64,000 nt of DNA from Acanthococcus lagerstroemiae (GCA_031841125.1 CM063113.1:18497312-18561311); one strand, 5' to 3'. Counted from the stretch's first letter, positions 47,860 to 59,240 are shown. The notes: generated by a model from the letters alone, not told the origin. Program-made: numbers and translations.

Positions 47860-49540
47860 AATTTTCGGGGAAAATCTCCGATGATTTCAAAGAATTTCAT
47901 CAGAAATCTTCGATAAGATTCCTTCGCTTTCCAAAGGTGATTTCCGAGAATAATTTCCAAAGAATTTTATCGAAAATAATAGGGAAAAATTTCCTATCAT
48001 TTTCGAAGAATTTCATCGGACATTATTGAGGAAAATCTTCTATGAGAATTTTTGAAATCTTCAGAAAAATTTCCGATATTTTCCAAAGAATTTCTTCGAA
48101 AATTTTCAGGAAAATTTTCCAACAATTTATGAAGAATTTCATCGGAAATATTTGGGAAAAAACTCCGATGGTTTTTGGAAGAATTTTATCGAAAATCTTC
48201 AGGAAGAATTCCGATGATTTCCAGAGAATAATTTCATTGGAAATCTTCGAGAAGAATCTACGACGATGCTTAAAGAATTTCATCGGACATTTTTGGGGGG
48301 AAAAATTCCGATAACTTCCGAAGAATTGAGACTATTTTCCACTCATACGATAGAATCAGAGATTTTTCCTGAAGATTTCTGATGAAATCCTTCGGAAATC
48401 AGCCCACAATTTTCGAAAAATTTTATCGAAAACATTTTGAGAAAAATCTCCGATAATTCCAAAACAATTTCATTAGAAATCATCGAAAATAATATTTACT
48501 AATTTTCGGAGAATATCTTCAGAAAAGATTTCCAACAATTTCCGAAAATGTTATGAAAAATCTTCTGGGAAATCTCTGATCCCCATCACATGAGTGGGAA
48601 ATAGTCTCAATTTTTCGAGAATCGGAATTTTTTCCCAAAAATTTACGATGAAATTCCTTAAAAATCGTCAGAGATTCTTCTCGAAGATTTCCGATAAAAT
48701 TCTTCCAAAAACCATCGGAGTTTTTCCTGGAGATTTTTGATGAAATTCTTCAAAAACCATCAGAGCCCCCCCCCCGAATATTTCCTATAAGATTCTTAAA
48801 AAATTATCAGAAAATTTTCTCGATGAATTTTGATGACATTTTTTGGAAAACATTCACAATTTTTTCTAAAGACTTCTGATGAGATTCTTCGTTGATTACC
48901 GGAATTTTTTCCCAGAAATTTCCGATGAAATTCTTTAAAAATCTTCGGTGATTCTTCTTGATTTCCAATGAAATTATTCTTTGGAAATCATCAGGGATTT
49001 TTCCTGAAGATTTTCAACAAAATTCTTCAAAATCTGTCGGAGTTTTCTCCGAATGTTTCCTATTCAAAAATTATTGAAAAATTTTCTCGAAGAATTTTTA
49101 ATTTTTTTAAACATTGGAAATTCTTTCAAAACATTTCCATGGGATTTTCGTTTCAATCATCGAAGATTCTTGTCGAAAATTTCTAATGAAATTATTCTTT
49201 GGAAATCATCAGGGATTTTTCCTGAAGATTTTCAACAAAATTCTTCAAAAACTGTCGGAGTTTTTCTCCGATGGTTTCCTATTGAAAAATTATTGGAAAG
49301 TTTTCTCGAAAAATGTTGATAATATTTTCTGGAAAACATTGGAAATTCTTTCAAAACATTTCCATGAGATCCTTCGGAAATTTTCGGCAATGAAATTTTC
49401 GTTTAAAATCATCGAAGATTCTTGTCGGAGATTTCCAATGAAATTATTCTTTGGAAATCATTAGGGATTTTTCCTGATGATTTCCGATAAAATTCTCCAA
49501 AAACCATCGGATTTTTCCAAAATATTTTTGATATAATTCT
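47860..49540. repeat. GATGAAATTCTTCGGA satellite, block 2 (both orientations)
   Basis: From 47860 to about 48320 the units run in reverse orientation, from about 48620 in forward orientation. A linker containing GAATTGAGACTATTTTCCACTC (48325) and GAGTGGGAAATAGTCTCAATT (48595) lies between, making a large imperfect palindrome. Confidence 0.85.
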
Positions 49541-49840
49541 TTACCCTACAACACTGAATGAAAAACTAGAATCAGCAGAGGAAATACGAATGGAGGGATA
49601 CCAAAGCCATCAAAAGTATCAAAACAGGGAAAGCAGTCGATCCTGATGGATTGCACTAACAATACTGAACGATCACGACACGCTTGTAATTTTTCAGAAA
49701 GTGGTATGATTCTGGAGCATTGCCGCTAGATTGGTTAATGTCCATTGTAACACTGTAACACCACCGAAGAAACCGAACTCAATGGACTGCAACAACTACA
49801 AGACGATCAGTCACACGTCCCCCATTCTCAGGAAAAATTA
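49541..49840 (+). pseudogene. LINE reverse-transcriptase fragment (N-terminal RT motifs)
   Basis: Broken frames give AIKSIKTGKAVDPDG, LNDHDTLVIF, then a PLDWLMSI-like block and PKKPNSMDCNNYKTIS..SPIL, the first RT motifs of RTE-type EN-RT LINEs. About 300 bases, with stops, joined directly to satellite block 2. Confidence 0.65.
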
Positions 49841-51960
49841 CCCTTTTGTAACCCTCAATTACCCTCAGATTATCTTCCATAAACTGTCATTCAGACAATC
49901 AGAACGCTCCGTTTACGAGGTGGGCAACTGGTAACCCTCTAGTTACCCACGTAACCCTGTAGTTACTCCCGGAAACCCTTCAGCTACCCGGGTAATCGAA
50001 GAGTTACAAAAAGGTAATCGGCGGGTTTGGATCACGAATGTCGCCACAGTTGGAATTTTCTCTAGTTTACTAAGGAATTTTTGCTGGGCGTTTTTCGATC
50101 GGAAGTACTTTGTGGTCACACTGTACATACGTTATAGTTAGAGCGCCACTCTCAACAATTTTCTGTAAGATCTCGCTTGTTACCCCCTTTCTCTTCCGAA
50201 CTTCCGTAAGATCAATAAAAGAATACCAGAAAAACCTAAATCTCACCAAAATAGCCAAGAAGGACGAAGCCTAAAACCTAGGTACATGAAGCACGATTTT
50301 CAGCTACTCACACAAATAAATCACGCTCAGTGACAACACACGCTAGTGGCTGGAAACTGGAACGAATTATTCGTCAACAATGGCTGCAAGGCCGTGAAGA
50401 GAAAATTCGGGTCAAAGTAATCACTTTTTGACCCCCTCCCCCTCTTTACTACTGAATTAAAATATTCAAGTGTTTTGTTTTTGTGTTCAATTTTATTCGA
50501 TAGATTGCTATTTCTGCCTTATTGTCAGTTGTATTTAGTTGAAAAAAAAAGAAAGAAAGAAAAAAAAAATGTAGGAGCCGGGCTCGAAGCAAACATCCTC
50601 AGCCGCTCCTTCCCCCCGTCAGAACTGATTCGCTGCTGCAGAAACGCACGAGTCTAACTAATTTTAAACGTATCTATCCGGTAAGTGCAGCTTTTGAGTC
50701 AATTCCCATCAGGCGTTCGTACTGAATTCAAATCACGAATATACCGCAAGTCGATTAGCATTTTTCGGAATTTATATTGGGAACGGTATCGAGTATTCTG
50801 TTTTGGGACACAACTTGGTCGCGGAACGAGGAGGATAAATACGACCATCAACCAAATTCGGTAGCAGAGCGACGATTAGCGTGTAATTTCGTATTACAAC
50901 ATCGGTTTCGTGTATAAACGACCCTGTATAGTAAATACATTAAATTGGCTACGAGGAAGCAGGCATCAAAGAAACATCATTCGCTGAATGTAAATTAAGA
51001 AAATTACAATTAACTTACAAAGGTTATTTCTCTTTGCCATTAGGAAGAAAGTTGCGCGGACCTTGGTGCTCGTTAAATTTTAATCACATAATTACAGGAC
51101 TTTTTCAGCTACAATAGGTTGTTCGGAATTTGAAAATTCTCAAAGGCCGTTCGATTCAACAGGAATTTTCAACGCGAATAGCGGTACGTATTCTTCGCCG
51201 TCTAATCCGAGCGTTGGCGTGGCTAGAAAGAGCGAAATCAGTATTACAAAATTCTGACAAAATTACATTTTATTTAAAATACCGAAGTATCACCTAATAA
51301 CACGTGCCTTAGTTTTACGGGTCGAGAAATCAGTTTTACATCGGGTTATCGCCAGCGCGTGTTTTTAGAATCGTCGTATTTACAATTACCGCTATCAGAT
51401 GAATGTACACATTAATGTGTTTTTTCTATTGTTTAGGGGTAAGGTCTGCCCCCTTCGCTAATGGCTGGTTCAACTATACTCGCGAATCGACTGATTCTCT
51501 TCTGGGTAATACTGGATACAAGGCTGGCCTTTATGCGACCTGGTGAGCCAGATACCTATTTCCGCTAAAACCCTAGAATCACAGAGTGTAATTTCCACGA
51601 TACAGCGCATAACTGATAGGCGACTACGATTAGTCGCGAATTGCCTGCAAAGTGGTTTGAAGGAGCAACGTTTTTGCAAAATTTGTTTTATAGCATGGAT
51701 AAATTCGATAGTGTACCTCTGCGCCATCTTCAACACCACTAGCAGTTCGTGTGAATGTAGCAGCCTTTACTACCACCCCCTTCACAACAGTCGATTCATG
51801 ACAAAAAAAAAAACAAAAAAACAAAAAAACAGCAACAACAACATAACATTTGTCTATCCAGTGAAATTCTACTCACTCGTTCCTTGTTACAATAACAAAA
51901 TCATGTTTCCTTGTGGAAGAGTAAATAAACTTCTAATAAAACAGAGGAGAACGATTTTGA
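49841..51960. other. no gene recognised
   Basis: At 49845-50010 the words GTAACCCT, AGTTACCC and GGTAATC recur in a degenerate repeat. A 154-codon frame over 51543-52007 has no recognisable domain. The rest is unassigned. Confidence 0.4.
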
Positions 51961-52108
51961 ACCAATTACGAGAAAGGCAAATTGCTCATACATTTAGTGA
52001 ATTTTAATCACATTACGACGTTTCGACAGTAACTGTCATCTTCAGGTAACACGTACGTATTAGAGCGATTTGCCTTTCTCGTAATTTGTAGTGTAAATAA
52101 ACTTATGG
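51961..52108 (-). mobile_element. Penelope-like element terminal fragment
   Basis: Inverted arms of about 25 bases (AATTACGAGAAAGGCAAATT at 51964 and its complement ending near 52087) enclose a hammerhead-type core. This arrangement is known from Penelope-like retroelement termini. No RT or GIY-YIG frame was found alongside. Confidence 0.55.
52009..52053 (-). ncRNA. hammerhead ribozyme-like motif
   Basis: On the minus strand: stem I CGTGTTAC (52053-52046) pairs with GTAATGTG (52016-52009), partly by wobbles. The core CTGAAGA fits CUGANGA. Stem II GACAG/CTGTC has a TTA loop and one extra U. GAAAC follows, then GTC before the predicted cut (52017/52016). Stem III is almost absent, as reported for Penelope-like hammerheads that act as dimers. 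Activity not shown. Confidence 0.6.
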
Positions 52109-52244
52109 CAATAATGTAAGTTAAAGTGCCACTCATTGGTCAGGTTTTTTTTGGACGGTCATGTCTCCAGCTCTAATTACACGTAGAAGTTGATTTTGGA
52201 ATCGATTTAGATACTTTCAAATTTCCTCTACGACATAGAACAAG

Positions 52245-52545
52245 TGGCGTAACCAGCCCCGTAGAGATAAAAACAGGGCCTGGGGGAAATTTCAACGCCC
52301 CCGCTCCTTTCAGTTCATTTTTTTATTTTGCCAGATGGGAAAAAATTATAAGCTACGGAATAAGAGGTTACTTTCATGATGTAAGGAGTGACTGCTGATT
52401 TGATGTACAGTATGATGTAGCGGTAAGCGTTGAAATTCAGGTCTTTTAAAAATAACGGGCCCCCTGAAAGTCCGGGCCCGGGGTATTTCCCCCTTTCTAC
52501 CTCCCTCTCGACAAGGTTGGGCGCAGCTATCACCCCCTCCCCGGA
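52245..52545. mobile_element. uninterrupted copy of the 21/24-kb MITE
   Basis: One end reads AAGTGGCGTAACCAGCCCCG. The body matches the two halves at 21060-21139 and 24186-24348 in reverse complement, giving the pre-insertion state of that site. Confidence 0.75.
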
Positions 52546-53011
52546 TCAATTTACAGACATCTTACGAAGGATCCAGAAACCAAAATTTGGCAACTGTTGC
52601 CAATGATTGGCCTGCAGAATTTTCCATTTTTAGTCATAGCATGAGAGGGCAACAAGTCCGTGCTGGGGGATGCCCCGCTTGCCGGATCTCTCCCTGGCTA
52701 AATTTAGTGAACAAAAATAACGAATTTCTTATATTTTCTCGCTAGTTTTGTTCAAAACTTTTCTTTCCACTACATTTTAATGTTTATAAACTTGGCAACA
52801 CTGATTCTGATTTTGCTTTGAAAGCAGGGATGCGAAGAAGCCAGTGGCTGGAAGTCAGTAGCCGGAAAATTTTGTAATTTTAGGACAATTTTGAGAAGCT
52901 ACAAGTTGGAAGCTTTTTTAGCTTCCAGTTGACTTCTTACAATATTCTTCTGAAAGATTTTTATCCTCAAATTTGAAAGCCCAAAATACAATTAATGTAG
53001 AACCGTGCAAT
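52546..53011. other. no gene recognised
   Basis: Unassigned; around 52830-52930 short words such as GAAGCTAGAAGTC-like GGAAGC repeat loosely. Confidence 0.35.
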
Positions 53012-54735
53012 CAGGGCTGGCAATTCCTGTATAGCGGGTGTAGCGAACGCTACACATGGGAAATTTCATACGTAGCGAATGGCAATACCGGAGAAATTTT
53101 TGGTGCAATTGAAGGTATGCATAAAGAGAAGCTTCAGCTTCCACTTCGCAAAAGGGAAGTGCAAGCTGCAGAGTGTATGCATAAAAAAAGTGAAGAGGAA
53201 GCTTGTGTTTAGGAGTGAGAGCGTTTGCTTCGAGGAAAAGGTTTCCCTTCGAGGTGTATGCATAAAGAGGAGTGTTAACTTCAGAAGTGAAGCATTCGTT
53301 TGCGAAAAAATGCATCTAGTCCCGAGTAGACTACTTTTTTATAAACACGTGCAGTTATCATTCATCTTCGAAAAGATCCCTTTAATTTCCGAAGATAATT
53401 TCCGAGGAATTTTAGCGAAAATATTAAGGAAAAATTTTCGATAATTTTCGAAGAATTTCATCGAACGTCACTGAGAGAAATTCTCTGATGATTTCAGGCG
53501 AATCTTGTTGAAAATTTTAAGGAAAATCTCCAACGATACCAAAGGCTTTTATTGGAAATCATCGAGAAATTCCTCTGATGATTTTTGAAGCATTTTTTCA
53601 GAAGAAGGATTCGATGATTTACAGACATATTCCATTGGAAATTTTTGGGATACATTACCGATACCTAATGTCCGGAGAATTTCATCAGAAATCTTCAGAG
53701 AAAATTTCCAATGTTTTCCGAAGAATTTCTTCAAAAATTTTCCGATAGTTTTTACAGAATTCTATCAAAAATATTTTGGAGAAATCCGATGGTTCACCAT
53801 CAGGAAAAATTCCTGAAGATTTCTAAAGAATAATTTTATTGGAAATTTTTGACAAAAATCTTCGACAATTTTAACCGAAGATTTCATCGGAAATTTTTGG
53901 AAAGGAATTCAGAAAATTTCCGAAGAATCCCATGGGAATGTTTTGAAAGAATTTTTAATATTTTCCGAAAAATTTTATCAAAATTCTTTGAAGGAAATTT
54001 TCCGATAATTTTTATACAGGAAACATTATTTGTGGAAAAATTTCGATAGTTTTTGAAGAGTTTTATCGAAAATCTTTAGGAAAAATATCCGATCATTTCC
54101 GAAGAATAATTTCATTGGAAATCAAGAAGAATCTCCGATGATTTTAAAGGAATTTCATCGGAAATTTTTGGGAAAAAATTCCGATAATTAAGGAAGAATC
54201 GCATCGGAAGTCTTTAGGAAAAACTGTCAATGTTTTCCAAAAAACCCAATATCTTCCAAAAAACCTTATCAAATTCTTCGAGAAAATTTTCCAATAATTT
54301 CTGCATAGGAAACATTCAGAGAAAAACTCTGATAGTTTTTGAAGAATTTTATCGAAAATCATCAGGAAAAATTTCCAATGATTCCCAAAGAATAATTTCC
54401 TTGGAAATCAAAAAGAACCTCCGATGATTTTTAAGGAACTTCATCGGAAATTTTGGGGGAGAATTCCGATTCCCGAAGAATTGAGACTGTTTCCCACTCA
54501 TGCAATGGGATCAGAGATATTCCCGGAAGATTTTTCGTAAAATTTTCTGGAAATCGTTGGAAATTTTTTCTGAAGATTTCCGATGAAATTCTTCGTAAAT
54601 TAATGAAGAATATTTTCGAAGATTTCCAATGGCATTTTTTTGAAATTATCGGAGATTTTTTTCAACTTATTTTGAATACAATTCTTCGGAAATTGTGAGC
54701 TGATTTCCGAAGAATTTCATCAAAGTTAGAATTCA
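53012..54735. mobile_element. foldback-type arm: hAT-like end, minisatellite, satellite block 3
   Basis: Begins CAGGGCTGGCAA and carries GTAGCGAACGCTACACATGGG. Then come three GTATGCATAAA-headed units (53115, 53175, 53256) and the GATGAAATTCTTCGGA satellite from about 53370. The opposite end at 58740-59032 has the same order inverted (satellite, GAAGC-rich part, GCATGCAT, TIR), as expected for foldback arms. The linker GAATTGAGACTGTTTCCCACTC appears again at 54478. Confidence 0.65.
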
Positions 54736-54737
54736 GA

Positions 54738-55401
54738 AAACCTTTATTTGGGGGAACAAATAAACACTATTAATTTATTATACATAAATGAAGAATTAGC
54801 GGCCCCAAAGTGGGGCTCGCTCCTCCCCTGACTCATGCCGGGCAAAGGTCTCCTGTAGACACCCCCATTCATTCCTATTCCTGGCTATTCTTTGGAAGTT
54901 GTTACTTTTCAGAAATTTATTGATATTGTCTTTCCATCCTTTAATAACTGTTTCCCTCTTCTTTTGCCGTCCAGCGGTTGCCAGAAGGTGGCCCTATAGG
55001 TCCATCGTTCGTCTCTGAGACGGAAGATGTGTCCCGCCCACCCCCATTTTATTCTTTTGATCTGCCAAATTGAATTTTTACTGAATTTTAATTTCCTTTT
55101 GATAACCGAGATTCTTATCCTGTCCCTCCTTGTTATCCCCTACATTAATCTCTCCATTGTGTTTTGAGTTATCCTAATTCTGTTCAAAATTTTTGCACTT
55201 AATGGCCATGTTTGACATCCGTATGTTAAGACAGGCAAAACATACATATTGAAAATTTCGCTTTTGTTTTTATAGCTAAAGTTTCCTTTGAATATGTCTT
55301 TCTGACTTCAGAATTTTTTCCACGCTTTGTTAATTATTTTGTATTTTAATCGATGAGGATTAATAAAATTCACTCTGACGTATAAAAATAAATCATTTAT
55401 T

Positions 55402-55441
<40 letters not shown>

Positions 55442-56075
55442 GCCGAGGTACATTAGAGACTAGGACGACGAGCACAACAAATTATAGCTGTTAGCCTCTT
55501 ATCTACTGCATTTTCAAAAGTTAATAGTCGGCCGAGATATGTATGTTCTCGAACTGTTTCTATTTCTTTATTACCCATTTCTAGTGTCCCTTCCTCTGTG
55601 CTATTGAATATGATTTTTGTTTTTGGCATGTTTATCGTGAGACCTGCTCTTCCACTCTCTTCGCAGAGTTCCCTTATCATTTCTGCTAGTTCCCTCTACG
55701 ATTCGGCGAACAGAACGATATCGTCGGCAAATCTTAGGTTCGTAATCCTTTTTCCATTAATCCCTTTGTTTTCCCATTTGAGTTTCCTAAATATTTGTTC
55801 CAGAGTACAGTTGAAAAGAATCGGGGAAAGGGGGTCCTCCTGTTTTACCCCTTTTTTAATGTCGAAATAGTTACCTAATTTGTCTATTTTTATCCTTGCT
55901 TTGAGCCTGCAGTACATTTCTTTTATTATATTGACAAATTTTTGTGGGGTCCCCTGTTTCTCTAGTGCTTTTAACATGTAGTTGTGCTTTAGGGAGTCGA
56001 ACGCCTTATTATAATCAATTAGAAACATGTAAATAGCAGACTTATTATATTCATTACTTTTTTCCATAATTTGCT
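54738..56075 (-). mobile_element. 5'-truncated EN-RT LINE (RTE-like) in satellite
   Basis: RT palm at 56067-55696: FLIDYNKAFDSLKHNYML, GVKQEDPLSPILFN and FADDIVLFAES (catalytic FADD). Then LTINMPKTKIIFN and EHTYLGRLL at 55680-55453. After a poly-A interruption comes YVLPVLTYGCQTW and a GHIFRLRDERWT tail down to about 54850. Related to the copy at 21140-24185. Frameshifts and stops are present. Confidence 0.85.
55380..55439 (+). other. poly(A)37 insert inside the LINE
   Basis: A 37-base A run preceded 8-15 bases upstream by AATAAA interrupts the RT frame on the opposite strand. It looks like the 3' end of a retroposed plus-strand transcript, or simple homopolymer growth. Confidence 0.4.
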
Positions 56076-57336
56076 TAACTCCATCAAAAATCTTCGGGAA
56101 ATATCTGATTTCACCGCATGAGTGAAAAATAGTCTCAATTCTTCGGAAATTATCGGAATTTTCTTCCCCGAAAATTCTGGATGAAATTTCTTAAAAATCA
56201 TCGGAGATTCTTCTCGAAGGTTTCCAATGAAATTATTCTTTGGGAATCTACGGAGATTTTCGATGAAATACTTCCAAGAACCATCGGAGTTTTTTCCCAA
56301 ATATTTCTGATGAAATTGTTCATAAGACTATCGGAAAATTTTCCTGAAGATTTTTGAAGAAATTATTTTGGAAAACATTGGAAATTTTCCCCGAAGATAT
56401 CCGATGAAATTCTCCTGAAATCACCGGAGATTTTCCTCAATGATGTCCGAAGAAATTTTTCGAAAATGATCGGAAGTCTCTCCTCAATGTTTTCGATAAA
56501 ATTCTTCGGACATCATTGAGGAAAATCTCCGGTGATTTCAGGAGAATTTCATCGGAAATCTTCGGGGAAAATTTCCAATGTTTTCCAAAATAATTTCTCC
56601 AAAAATCTTCAGGAAAATTTTCCGATAGTCTTATGAACAATTTCATCGGAAATATTTGGGAAAAAACTCCGATGGTTTTTGGAAGAATTTCAACAAACAT
56701 CTTCAGGAAAAATCTCCGAAGATTCCCAAAGAATAATTGAGTTGAAGTTGTTTGAGTACCGAGAGTTGTTCTTGGTTTGTTCGAAATAAATTCTTAGCTG
56801 ACAGGCTTTTTTTTCGAAGGGGAAAAGGAGGCCTAGATTTTATCGATCTCGATTTGAGCTCCAAACCCCAAAATCTGATTCTTGAAAAAAAATAAAAGAC
56901 TTTTCTTCGCATTGGTGAAGCATCAAAACATGATTTGGTCACTGAATTCGAAAATTTCATCAGATTGTTCAGTGACCAAATCATGTTTTGATGCTTCACC
57001 AATGCGAAGAAGTTTTTTTTTTTTTTTTTTCAAGAATCAGATTTTGGGGTTTGGAGCTCAAATCGAGTATCGATAAAATCTATGCCTCATTTTCCCCTTC
57101 GAAAACAAAACCTGTCAGCTAAGAATTTATTTCGAACAAACCAAGAACAGCTCTCGGTACTCAAACAATTTCCAATGAAATTATTCTTTGGGAATCTTCG
57201 GAGATTTTTCCTGAAGATTTTCGATGTACCTAGTTCTTCCAAAAACCATCGGAGTTTTTTCCCAAATATTTCCGATGAAATTGTTCATAAGACTATCGGA
57301 AAATTTTCCTGAAGATTTGTGAAGAAATTATTTTTA
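56076..57336. repeat. nested palindromes of satellite block 4
   Basis: Satellite units turn orientation near 56487 (CTCAATGATGTCCGAAG against CTTCGGACATCATTGAG). They turn again around a unique near-perfect inverted repeat at 56750-57167 (axis about 56958; ends GTTTGAGTACCGAGAG / CTCTCGGTACTCAAAC). Satellite units on both sides of that axis also mirror each other, so the larger arms exceed 400 bases and resume beyond the LINE at 58426. Confidence 0.85.
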
Positions 57337-57367
57337 AATAAATAAATAATAGAGTATATTTTAATTT

Positions 57368-57403
57368 CCTCTGTCACAGCCGGTTGGCCAATTACGACAG
57401 AGG
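57368..57403 (-). other. 3'-terminal stem-loop of the LINE, second copy
   Basis: CCTCTGTC (57368-57375) pairs with GACAGAGG (57396-57403). The loop holds GTTGGCCAATTA, like GTGGCCAATAA at 29.76 kb, although the stem bases differ. Confidence 0.65.
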
Positions 57404-57531
57404 GAATGATAGCAAAGAAAAAAAATAGATGAAATAGAAAAAAAAGAAAAGAAACGAACTAAAAATAGAACAAACGAGACTTAAATAAAAGAAAAATAAA
57501 CAAAAAAAAACAGAAAAGTAGGGGGAAAATA

Positions 57532-57707
57532 CAGGGCCGGCAAACGAAAAACGAAACGATAACGAAGGACTAACAAAATTAATAACGAAAAAAAAAAAAT
57601 GATGATAATGAAATAACGTAAACGATAACGAAGTTAAAATGATAATTTTTGTGACAAAATAAAAAGACGATAACGAAGAAACGATTTTTGTTTTGTTCGC
57701 TAGCCCT
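57532..57707. mobile_element. small MITE in the LINE 3' UTR
   Basis: CAGGGCCGGCAAACGAAAAA at the left and TTTTGTTCGCTAGCCCT at the right are imperfect inverted ends. AAAATA flanks both sides. The interior is built of AACGATAACG words. Third site of a CAGGGCCGGC-type terminus in this region. Confidence 0.55.
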
Positions 57708-58425
57708 AAAATAAGGAGAGAAGAAAGAAAGAAAGAAAAAAAAATGGATGCCTTCCATGACGTGCCGCGCCGACCTCATCCCATAATCTTAAATCCGGAA
57801 ACCTGGACCTCTTTATATTTCTTGCTACTGTTCACTCCACCCCGGTCCTTTTAGAGGGCTGTCTTAATCGAATAGCTGAGTAATGTGCTGCTTGAATTTT
57901 GATATGCCATTTGAATCCAAGATATCTAGTGTCGTGAATTCTACTAGTATCATTGTACAGTCTCATGACTCTATTGAAGGGAGCGTTTAAGTAGTAATTT
58001 GTGCTGGAGCGCTCTGGTTCAAATAAATCAGTTTTCCTGCTATGAAAACTTGGCACGCGAATTTTGATTTTTCCTAGTAAGGATGGTTCAGATATTTTAT
58101 TATTGATTATGCCGTGCAGGAAATTTATTGAGGCAATATCCCTTCTTCCATGTAAACTTTTCATTTCATATACCCTTGGAGTAATTCAGTATAAGTGATT
58201 GAGTTTGAGTAGTACAAAAATTGCTTATAATACAAATATTTTAGAAATCGTTTCTGTACTTTCTCTATTACTTTTATTGTGTCAACTGCGGCCGGATTCC
58301 ACACAACCCAAGCAAATTCCAAATGTGATCTTACGAGTGAATAATACAGCTTTTTTAAAGTCTCAGTTTTTGTAAAAATTTTTCGAATTTCGTATAACAA
58401 ATCCCAGCATTCTACGGGCGGTGTT

Positions 58426-58740
58426 GGAAAACATTGGAAATTTCCCCGAAGATTTCCGATGAAATTCTCCTGAAATTACCGGAGATTTTCCTCAATGATG
58501 TCCGAAGAAACTTTTCGAAAATGATCGGAAGTCTCTCCTCAATATTTTCGATAAAATTCTTCGGAAATCAAAAGAATCTTCTCGAAGATTTCTGATGAAA
58601 TTCTTTGGAAATCATCTGAGATTATCCCCGACAATTATTTCATTCTTTTGTACGTTTGGTGCGTTTTCCACCTGTACACCACCACCATCTTTGTCTTCCC
58701 TTCTTTGAATGATTTTTGATTTAGAACAAGTTCCTTGGAC
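58426..58740. repeat. satellite block 5 and subterminal region
   Basis: Continues the mirrored satellite units after the LINE, then a unique segment that is the reverse complement of 47770-47870. Confidence 0.7.
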
Positions 58741-58994
58741 ACATTCGTCGGCTGGTATAACAACTTGAACAAACGTTATCTTCGAAGCACTCGCTTTATT
58801 TTGTGGAGCTTTCGCGTTGAAGTGACAGAAAGCTTATGCAAACGGATTGAAGCAAAAGCTTAAACTTCTATCGTTCTCTTCGGAGCAGAGGCTCTCACTC
58901 CGCTCTTTTGCTTCGACGTTAATGCTCAATTTTCATGCATGCGGCCTAATGATACGATAATAAAACGTCATTTTGTAAAACCATTGTTGTTTTA

Positions 58995-59032
58995 TTCGCT
59001 ACACATGAGATTATGAAAAGTTGCCGGTCCTG
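58995..59032 (-). mobile_element. hAT-like terminus (right end)
   Basis: Reverse complement reads CAGGACCGGCAACTTTTCAT and then AATCTCATGTGTAGCGAA, matching the end at 47712-47750. Confidence 0.65.
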
Positions 59033-59240
59033 GGTCACGTAATGAGACGGGTGCCGGACTCATTGGAGAAAATGGTAATACTAGGGAAGTCCCCGGAAAG
59101 AGGGGACGAGGCCGGTCGCCTGATAGAATTATCGACCAAATACCTAAAATTAGCAAGAAATCCCTGGCCGCATGCATACGCACTACAGAAAACCGCTAAG
59201 AGTGGCGAAAACTGACGGAGGAGATCTACCGGTGAATCGA
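59029..59240 (+). pseudogene. LINE C-terminal fragment
   Basis: VLGHVMRRVPDSLEKMVILG is followed, after a one-base shift, by RGRGRSPDRIIDQI and, past a stop, EWRKLTEEI. This is the usual end of EN-RT LINE polyproteins (GHVxRR ... RGRGRP ... WR). It starts where the hAT-like terminus ends, so that element may have inserted into it. Confidence 0.75.

Larger units (their letters stand above)
57337..58425 (-). mobile_element. 5'-truncated LINE, second CR1/Jockey-like copy
   Basis: Frames at 58400-58161 (LKKLYYSLVRSHLEFAWVVW, IEKVQKRFLKYL) and 58164-57832 match the order of the copy at 29718-30643. Its 3' end has the conserved stem-loop (57368-57403). The satellite sequence GAAATTATTTT / GGAAAACATTGG is interrupted here but continuous at 56360-56390, which gives the empty site. 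Confidence 0.8.

Noticed and set aside
51543..52007. 154-codon open frame
   Set aside because: Contains a poly-lysine run from an A-rich tract and overlaps the Penelope-like terminus; no domain recognised.
53079..53444. 121-codon frame with CIKRSVNF-type repeats
   Set aside because: Produced by the GTATGCATAAAGAG minisatellite inside the foldback arm.
47712..59032. One 11.3-kb hAT element spanning both CAGGxCCGGCAA ends
   Set aside because: The outer 8-mers (GTTGCAAG and GGTCACGT) do not match, and another terminus lies at 53012, so a mosaic of several insertions is more likely.
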